Assembly: GCA_031761405.1 (NCBI GenBank)
Contig: JASEVX010000007.1
Location: forward strand, 25,880,859 to 25,944,858
Source of the DNA: Serripes groenlandicus
Lineage: Eukaryota > Mollusca > Bivalvia > Cardiida > Cardiidae
DNA: 64,000 nucleotides
Reading direction: 5' to 3'
This document shows positions 48,601 to 58,600 of the stretch, piece by piece. A program made the position numbers and the translations under genes. Within the stretch, counting starts at the first letter, position 1. Each line of letters begins with the position of its first letter. Under the pieces are notes generated by a model. That model was not told the DNA's origin. It saw only the letters and a list, made by a program, of their open reading frames with translations, and did no database searches.

Positions 48601-51600
48601 CAATTTCTATATAGGATAGTATGGTACTTGGATTTAGAGTTGAAAACCTTGTGATGAGAAATTTCTTCTTTTGCAACAAAGTTTTTCATATGTTGTCTGC
48701 TGCAGATGTGCCAGCATGCATGTAAATAAAGGGTTAATTTACCTTTACAATGAATAGATCCCTCATCATCCCCATGGTCAACAAAAGGCCATTCACACAT
48801 ACAGGCGGGCTCTCCGGCTATCTCCACACATTGCGAGTTGTTTGGACAAGTGAAGTTACACACCAGACTTTCACTGTCTGTAAATTACAAAAGTTAATAT
48901 TGACCAATTTCCTGATATATTTTCACGAGTTATTAGTCTCCTACCGGTCAGAGACCGGTTTGAGGACTATAGGTTTTGTTCGATTCTGTCTGTCAGTCTA
49001 TCTGTCTGTCAGTCCCACCTAACCTTGTCCGGCCCGCATCTTGACCATCCATTATTGGATTTCCAAGAAACTTGGAACAAACGTTAACCATGATGAGGCG
49101 AGTGTCCCGCACAAGACCAAGGCTTGAACCTCAAATGTCAAGGTCACACTTAGAGGTCAAAGGTCAAAATGAGTATGGTTTGACATTACTGTACCTTGTC
49201 CAGCCTGCATCTTAACCATCCATCATAGGATTTCCAAGAAACTTGACACAAACATTCACCATGATAAGGTAATGTGTCACGCTCAAGACCCAGGCCTGTG
49301 CCTCAAATGCCAAGGTCATACTTAGAAGTTAAATGTCAAAATGAGTACTGTTTGATAGGACTGTACCTTGTCCGGCATCTCAACCATGCATTGTAGCACT
49401 CTGGCCAGCTACATCAAATTGTCCACGAGGAAAACACAGGTAAATAAACGAAATCATCTAGTGATATATTCATTTATTTAAATAGGTAAACTAGAGTTTC
49501 GCGACTCTCTCTCTCTCTCTTATGCCGACATATCATTCTCTGGCTCTCCCTGGAGCCCATGCCTCTCCTCCCTATCTCTGCATATCTCTCTATCTATGCA
49601 ATGTCTCTCTTCCGCTTCCTCAAAAACATACATTTATATACTACAGGGCTGGCGCTGTATACACGTGATATCCTGTATATAGTTATACCCTCAATGGATC
49701 TAATATCTCACATGTATACCTCTATACCTCTACCCTCATTGTGTTACAGCATCAAAGGAGTCACAAGTTACTAGGCACACATGTTCACCATGATGAGGTG
49801 GTGTAAGACCCAGGTCTGTACCTCAAAGGTCAAGGTCACAGGTCAAAATGAGTACTGTTTGATACGACTGTACTTTGTCTGGCTCACGTCTGAACCATGC
49901 ATCATAGGATTCCCAAGTTACTTGGCACACATGTTCACCATGACAAGGTGACATGTGGCACACAAGACACAGGCCTGTACCTCAAAGGTCAAGGTCACAC
50001 TTCGAGGTCAAAGGTCCTCGACCGGTAGGGGACTTTTGTATTGCTTGCAATACAACATTAACTTGTTCACTACGAGACTATCCAATGTACAAAGAGCCAT
50101 ATAAGGTAAATTTGAAGATTTTTTTTTTGATACAGAGTTGAAAGTCATATGCTGCAAGAACAACATATATAAGTATCGGTATATTCAGAAGAATCTAGTG
50201 GAGTCGAGTTAGCTCAATTCAGTAAGAAAGAGGGTTATCTAACATCTAATTTTGAATTCCTGCTTGGTGCTTCATTCTTACTGATGATTGACACAAGTCA
50301 TTGTGACTTAACCCTTTCCCATATATAGATGCTTTCTGACGGCTGTGCAGCAGACGACTTTTGAAAACATTGTGACAAAAGGATAAATTGCCCAAGTGAG
50401 CAATTTCTCCTTTTGCCACAATATTTTCAACTTTTTTCAGTAATTGTACTTTCATATATAGAGATTTCCCATAATGTTGTCACCATGTTTTCAAAGTCGT
50501 CTGCTGAAGATTTATTGTATGTTGGAAAGGTTTAAGTGTCATTCGTCTTCCACTTATGGGCTAAAATGCCCATGAAGATATTCAGCTGCCTGGTAAAAAT
50601 GTTAGAAGATCATTGGAAGATTCTAAAATTGGCATATCAGTAAAACAAACCAATTTAACCCCATTTTTCCCACATACAACAACTCTGCAGCAGACGAATT
50701 TTAACAACATTTAGTCGACAATATATCGAAACTCTACATTAAAATGAAAAAAAAAAATGTTAAATAAAGTTGAAAACATTATGGCATAATGAGCAATTTT
50801 CTCCTTTTGACACAATGTTTTCTAAAAATGTCTACATGCGGGAAAAGGTTAAGAAGAAAATCTTACCAGTACAATTGGGGTACGACAAGGAAGAATTGGT
50901 GCAGGATTCACAAGAAGAACCAGTCCAGGGTGCCTGAATGATAGTAAATATTTCCTCTTTTGGTTTAGTTTGGCTTTGGTTTGTTGGGGTTTTAAGCCTG
51001 TTTCAACTTTATTTCAGTTATATCACTGTGACAGTTCACTTATTCATGATCCCTGGGTAAACAAACCAGGAAATGTGCCTTGCCAAAGACCACTCCACCA
51101 TCACGCCTTCTTCTTTTGGTTTTCAAGTGATATCAAAATGGTTTTACTGATAGTTGCACAAATACAACAAATCTGCAAATTTGGAAACATGTGGACTAAA
51201 ATATAGAAAATCCCTATAAATGAGGGTATATTTACTGAAAAGAGTTAAAAACATTGTGACATAAGGAGAAATTGCTTGTCTTGAGCAATTTCTCCATTTG
51301 CCACAACGTCTGCTGCGGAGGCGTCAGAAAGCGTCTATATGTTGGAAAGGGTTAATTAAATCAAATATTACAATATCAGCATGGCATAAATTCTCTATTT
51401 TGTATAGTAGTAGCTCACCATGTCTGAACATTCAGTTCAGGTTCAGAGAGATGTCTCGATTGTAAGTGCAAGTATCTGTGAAATATTTAAAATGAATGGG
51501 CTGTTTCCAGTCTATGGCAATAACAGTAAGGTGGGGATTTACCGGAGAACACAGATTTTCACACAAAAGTCATTTAAAGTCTTTATGCTTCAGAGGTGTT

Positions 51601-54600
51601 AAACATCATCTGCTACAAGTAAAGTGCTTTAAAACTGAATCTCCAAAATAAAAGGACAATCATGATCCTATACCACTCACCTGACTTAATAGAACTTCAA
51701 TAATTTTCAGTTTTTACTCTGTATAAGCAAAACAACCCCCTCGACTGGTAGCAAGGTTTATCAACGGATCAGAAATATTTTTACAATCTTGGTAGAGGGT
51801 CAACTCAAGGAAGCTTTGTGCCCAAATATTTTTTTAAATCGCACCTTTGGATTTTGGTCAAGAAGATTTCACTACATATATATATCATACAAGGAAAAAA
51901 CCCAGCCTCTTGATGCCAAGTATTTCAACAGATAAATTGAACAAGCTATGTAGAAGATAGTCACCAAAAGATCAGTCGGCCCAATACTTTTGGACAGGAA
52001 GATTTTAAAGTTTTGGGATTTTTTCCCTCTTTTAAATGGAATTAATTTCTTTGAACAACTTAAAGGAGCTTTCCTGTGAAATTATTTTTGAATTGGTGCA
52101 TTGATTTTGGGAAAGAAATTATTTGTAGACGGACAGACAATATTAGTTAAATTGCTGTCTTTTCTCTGTAAATTACCAGTACTACTTGTGTAATTCTTTC
52201 TGATAAACATACAGCAGTCATAAAGGTATTCCCACAACCCAAATGCAAATGAGGGAAGCCATTTCAACCAGTACATGAGAAAAAGTGCAATGTGACATTT
52301 CTGAACAGTGTCGATTCAGATCATCTTGTCCACCTGCTGTCTTATAGAAAATCTACACAAGTTGACAGATTATTCTAACAAGTCTCTGTAAGTAATATGG
52401 TAACTGTGTAGGTCTTGACCAGTTTATGCCAGATGTATAGGCTGATCTAGATCTATACTGTCCACAAAAACCAACTTGTAATTTTTCGCATGAACTGGCT
52501 CATTCATTTTGGTATGAAACCTTGATCTACTACCAGAGCTCTAGTAGATACGGGGCATTTTTCTTGATCAAAATCTTTATTTCAGTTATTTGACACTGAA
52601 ACCCTATGTTGTAGGGTTGCGTTTACTTAAGTGATAAGAGAGATATGAGGGGAAAAGATCAGTTAACTCCTCCGTATCTAGTCCTCAGCGCAGCTGCTCT
52701 GGCACAAATTCGAGAAACACTCACGTCACAGGTACATAGTCCTGTCCCATCCATTCCATCTGAACAGTTACCATGAAGATAACACGGTGTTTCACCATCC
52801 CCCGGACATTCTGAAATACATGAACAAATTCTCAGATCTACATTGGAACTATTAGATCTATATTATATATCAACAGTTAATTAACTCTTTCCCTCATATA
52901 GACACTTTCTGACGCCTCTGCAGCAGACAGCTTTTTGAAAACATAGTGACAATAGAAGAAATTGCTCAAAACAAGCAATTTCTCCTATTGCCGCAATATT
53001 TTCCACTTTTAGTCAGAGGTTTTTCATTCAATCAAAGAGATTTTCTATTATTTGACAAAATATGTTTCAAAGTCGTCTGCTGCAGAATTGGCGTATTGGG
53101 AAAGGGTTAATCTTATGCGATACTGTAGTGCCGTTTGCTTTGAAAACATAGGAGCTTAAATCTTGTCTGGTCTGCTGTTAACCCTTTCCCTCATACAGAC
53201 GCTTTCTGACGCCTCTGCAGCAGACGGTTTTTTGAAAACATAGTGACAAAAGAAGAAATTGCACAAAACGTGCAATTTCTCCTTTTGCCACAATGTTTTC
53301 CACTTTTCGTCATAGGTTATCCATTCAATTATGAAGATTTTCTAGGTTTTGACAAAATACGTTCAAAGTCGTCTGCTGCATAATTGTCGTATGAGGGAAA
53401 GGGTTAATTATTCACCACATTCAGACACATTTCACCTTTTATCACAATGACTTCAACTCGTAACTATTACAGATATACTATACTATAACAAATTGCAGAT
53501 TTGATGTATAAGGGATAGTTTTTCTTATGCATAGACATCACAAAATGTTTTAAAACCTGTAGGTGCAAAAGTTCACTATTCATTAATTATAACATGAAAA
53601 TGTGTCGGCTCAAAGGAATTTTTGTCAGTGGCTCGTTTGGACTCTGCTGCTTTTGAACCCTTTTTTCCCCACATACAGACACTTCCTGATGCCTCTGCAG
53701 CAGACGACTTTTGAAAACATTGTGGCAAAAGTATTCTTTAGCCACAATGTTTTCAACTCTATTTAGTAAGTATGGATATATGTTTCATGTTTTTCCCTAC
53801 ATATTTTCAAAGTTGTCTGATGCAGATTTGTTGTAAATATGTGTAAAGTCAACCACATAACAAAACATAACAAATCAGCAATCAGGTAACATTTCAATGA
53901 TTGACAGGAAACCTACTCTTGTCTCAAAAGGAAAATCAATTAGGCCTACTTTGCAAAGCCAGTTCAAGGTCTTTTTATTTTAGATTCTCAAGGAACAAAA
54001 ATGTACAACACCATTGATTGATAGATAACAATCCAAGGATCTGACAAATTCAAATCTTACAATTTTTAAAACTCTTAGATCCAGTTATATGTGTAACTAA
54101 TGACAATAGCTGCTGTAATTTTGATATATTTGCTCCTTTCTCCTTTACACACATTACTGTTTTCCACATACAGACGTTTTCTCATTCTGATTCTTCTGAA
54201 GCAGTTGTGATTTGAACACATTGTGGCAAAAGGAGATTGCTCATGATGAGCAATTTCTCCTTTCGGCACACCGATTTCAACTTTATTCAATAATTGTTCT
54301 TATATTTTTGGAGAGTTTCCCTTTTTTGACTTAGTCTAATGTTTTCGAAGTCGTCTGCAGCAGAATTTCAGGACATTTCAGTAAATTACATGTTTACGTT
54401 TTGAAGAAAAAGTGCAAACCCTAGATATATCCTACGTTACATTATTGGGTTTTGTCAGGGACGAACGTTTCTGGTCATGTGCTAGATCTTGATTCCAATT
54501 AGCATGATCGAGGTTGCCAACGAAATACATAAATAAAATTACCTCATAACCTCAACATTTGACATTTTCTTACTCTATAAAATCAACGACTTTAAAATAA

Positions 54601-55347
54601 ACAACACAACTGAAGCTATCTTTTCTGCATCATATACACTGCTTTGATGATGCACGATTTTCTTGCAGACGACAAAAAGGCGGGAATTTAACAAAGCTAG
54701 CAATTTCCATTAACCGTTGGTTTCGAATGTTCGTGCAAAATGTAGATCGAATGGTCAGGTATACGAACGATTTGTAGTTATCATGTTTGTAAATGTTAAG
54801 TTGTGACACAAAGATCTTTGCCAATATTTGTGCTGATAATTTGTAATTTTTTGAAAAATACGAACTCTTCACATCCCATAACCCGGTGTCATCCGTATAT
54901 CGGTGATGCATAGAATTGTTAGATATTAAAGAATGCGTTTTTAGTAATTAATTTTAAAGTGTAACATATTTCATTAAATGATTGTTCATGATAGACGCTA
55001 CTATTACCCTACGCTACCGACACAATCTTTCTTGGAATATTTGCGTTGTAGGATGATACCATCCGATCCCGTGAATATGGGAACCAGTTTCGCGCATTTA
55101 GGCACCAGATTTTTGTAAACAAACAAAAAGCAGGCATGGGAGACGAGAGTGCTGGAGGCAGTTTAAAAGAGTTTTTGTGTTATAAATGTGGTCTGAAACA
55201 AAGATATAATTTCTTTGGTACGAAACCACCATTTGCAAAGTCGATCGCGTAAGGAAGTTTGTGTATCTCTGTCTCTGTCTGTCTGTCTGTCTATCTCTCT
55301 ATCTCTGTCTCTCTGTATCTCTCTGTCTGTCTCTGTCTCTGTCTCTC

Positions 55348-55418
<71 letters not shown>

Positions 55419-55421
55419 CTG

Positions 55422-55453
<32 letters not shown>

Positions 55454-55506
55454 TCTGTCTCTCTGTCTCTGTATCTCTCTCTCTATGTCTATATATATAT
55501 CTCTCT

Positions 55507-55602
<96 letters not shown>

Positions 55603-58600
55603 TCTCTCTCTTAAAAAGATGATAACATGAGTTTACATTTTCTTTTTTGGAATCACATACGTCTCTAGACAGGGTATGTTGTCCATGCTCGTCTAGATAT
55701 TCATATATGTTTGTCAAATGTCTTTTGATGTTCAATAGTTGGTAAAGTTTATGATTAATTTATTAATATTACAGACTGTTAGAGGAGACCTATATCATGA
55801 AGGATCCATTTTCAAGTGATTCAGGGATAATTTGTCTGGGATCCCACTGTAGCCTATGTCAAAAAGCAGTCTGTGCTTCACTGGTAAGCTATGTGAAAAA
55901 AATTAGTGGCCCTGTAGGTCAAGTGGTAAACCTTTTCCCACAGACTACTTTTGAAAACATTGTTGCAAAAGAAGAAATTACTATTAATGAGCAATTTCTC
56001 CTTTTGCTACAATGTTTTAATCTATTGTATTGTATGAGGGAAATGATAAACATACTCAACTTTCAATCTAGATGCCTTTGGTTGATACCTGGTCCAGGTT
56101 ATGGACATTTCTGAGGTGCTTGTGTGTCTTATTGCTTAACACTGAGCATGCTAAAATTCTAAGTTTATTTAGGGTGTCACACCCAGACGCCCTTATATCA
56201 AACTGAGTATCTCTCGCTTCCGGTACATGATAAAGTGTACACTATCAAATAGGCCTATAGAAGCTAAAAAGCTCATGCTTAATTAGAGCTATTGGTCTCT
56301 ACAAGTACATTACATGATTCATGTTATGACAAGTTTGTTTCATGTTCTTAACCCTTTTCCCACACAAACAGATGCAGATTTTTCATAAGTTTGCTAAAAT
56401 GTTTTCAAAGTTGTTTCCTGCAGATTTGTTGTATGTGAAAAATGGTTAAATCTTTAGTGGACTTCCTGTGATCTGTTGAATCCTAATCTAGCTTTGATTG
56501 CAATCAGACATAGATTCCATTTGAATATTGCAATAGATTAAACAAGGACTTTACTATTCTTTTTTGGCATGACATGGCTCCAGATCATGAAAACTGTACC
56601 TTGATATTCCTCCCTTTGCAGCAATGTTTCCAAAATTCATCTGCTGCAGAGGTGTAAAAATGTGATTTACATACGTGTGTAAGGGATACATGGTGATTCT
56701 TGACGGTAGCATACCTGTCAATCAGCGTATGCTGTGGTCAGTATTACATATTCAGGTGCTCATGGCCAATAATTGATCAAATTACATTTTGTTGAAATTT
56801 TGGCCTATATTTAATTTGAACAAACATCGGTTCTATTCACTAAAACAATAAATGTGCATGTGTTTCTGATTTCAGGACTGCAGCCTATTCTACAGTAAAA
56901 GATTCTGTTTGACCTGTGTGGAAGAAAACATTGATGAATTTCCAGTTGAAATTCAACAGGTTAGTCAGAGGATCAGATAAGGATGGGTATTCAACTCTTT
57001 TCCCCACAATTTCTCTCTTATTATTAAAGCAAACCCTATGTTGTGGGTACTCAGAAGAATCGTCTCACCGAGACGATTCTTTTGAGTACCCACAGCATTG
57101 GGTTAGAGGGCCAAATAAGGATTTTAGAACATGCAAAACGTTCCTTATCTACAGGGTGAGTGTATTACATTTATTTAACCCTTTCCCTCATATAGACGCT
57201 TTCTGACGCCTCTGCAGCAGACGGCTTTTTGAAAACATAGTGACAAAAGAAGAAATTGCACAAAACGTGCAATTTCTCCTTTTGCCACAATGTTTTCTAC
57301 TTTTTGTCATAGGTTATCCATTCAATTATGGAGATTTTCCATTTTTTGACAAAATACGTTCAAAGTCGTCTGCTGCAGAATTGCCGTATGAGGGAAAGGT
57401 TTAATATACACTCACCTTGTTATCTAGAGCTCTGGTTAGTGTGAAAATGAATAACACATACATGTACTTACAACTCTGAGAACCAACAGAATAACAGCTT
57501 CTAGCTAAGGATGGCTGTACAGCTACTTCCCCCACAATATCATTCTTATTATCAAACTAAACCCTATGATGTGCGTACTCCAAAGAATCTTCTCATTGAG
57601 ACAATTTCTCTGAGTACACACAACCTAGGTTAAGATGCTCCAATAAGGATTTTAGAACATGGAAAGTGCCCATATATTAAAAGTTCTGGTATAATAACCG
57701 TTTCTTTTAAAATACCTTGGTATTACACTTAGCTCTTGAAGCATTTGCACCAGATAGCATCTGAAAACATTTTTTGAAGAGGAGAAATAGCTCATAATGA
57801 ACAAATTTTCTTCTTGTCAATATATCCATATCTCTGTAGATGAAAATAGGATAATTGAATAGAGTAAAAAACACTGTAAGTCTGTTGCAAACAGAGCAAA
57901 TGTTAATTTGGAGCAATTTCGCCCTTTGCCATGTTTTCAAAATGTGTCTGTTGTAGATGCATCAGAATGCTGCTGCTGAATGTTAACCCTTTCCCTCATA
58001 CGGCAATTCTGCAGCAGACGACTTTGAACGTATTTTGTCAAAAAATAGAAAATCTCTATAATTGAATGGATAACCTATGACAAAAAGTGGAAAACATTGT
58101 GTCAAAAGGAGAAATTGCACGTTTTGTGCAATTTCTTCTTTTGTCACTATGTTTTCAAAAAGCCGTCTGCTGCAGAGGTGTCAGAAAGTGTCTATATGAG
58201 GGAAAGGGTTAAAGACTAAATGAATACAGTGTTGAAAGTATTTAGAATGGATGATATTGTAATGCGTGGGATACTCCTGATCTAAGTGTAACATACCGTC
58301 ACAGTGTGACCCCCAGTAACCATGGCAACATGAGGTCACATTCATGTCATCTTTACATGTATGCCGACAGCCCTCCTTGGTCACATTGAGTCCAAGTCCC
58401 AAACTCTGTTCATATGTGCAGCCAGGTATTCCGTTCATTTTCGTGACTTTTTCAGTCCCGTCTGGGCAGTCTATGAACATGTTGATATGGCACGATGTAC
58501 ATGGCAGGTCAAAAACGTGATATTTTGACTGCTCAATTTGAAAACAGGACCCATTCTGTCTGTTTAGTAACTCTGCACTTAGATGTAGAATACTTGGAAC

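Noticed and set aside
55215..55630. Leu/Ser-rich 117-135-codon frames
   Set aside because: CT microsatellite read in three frames.
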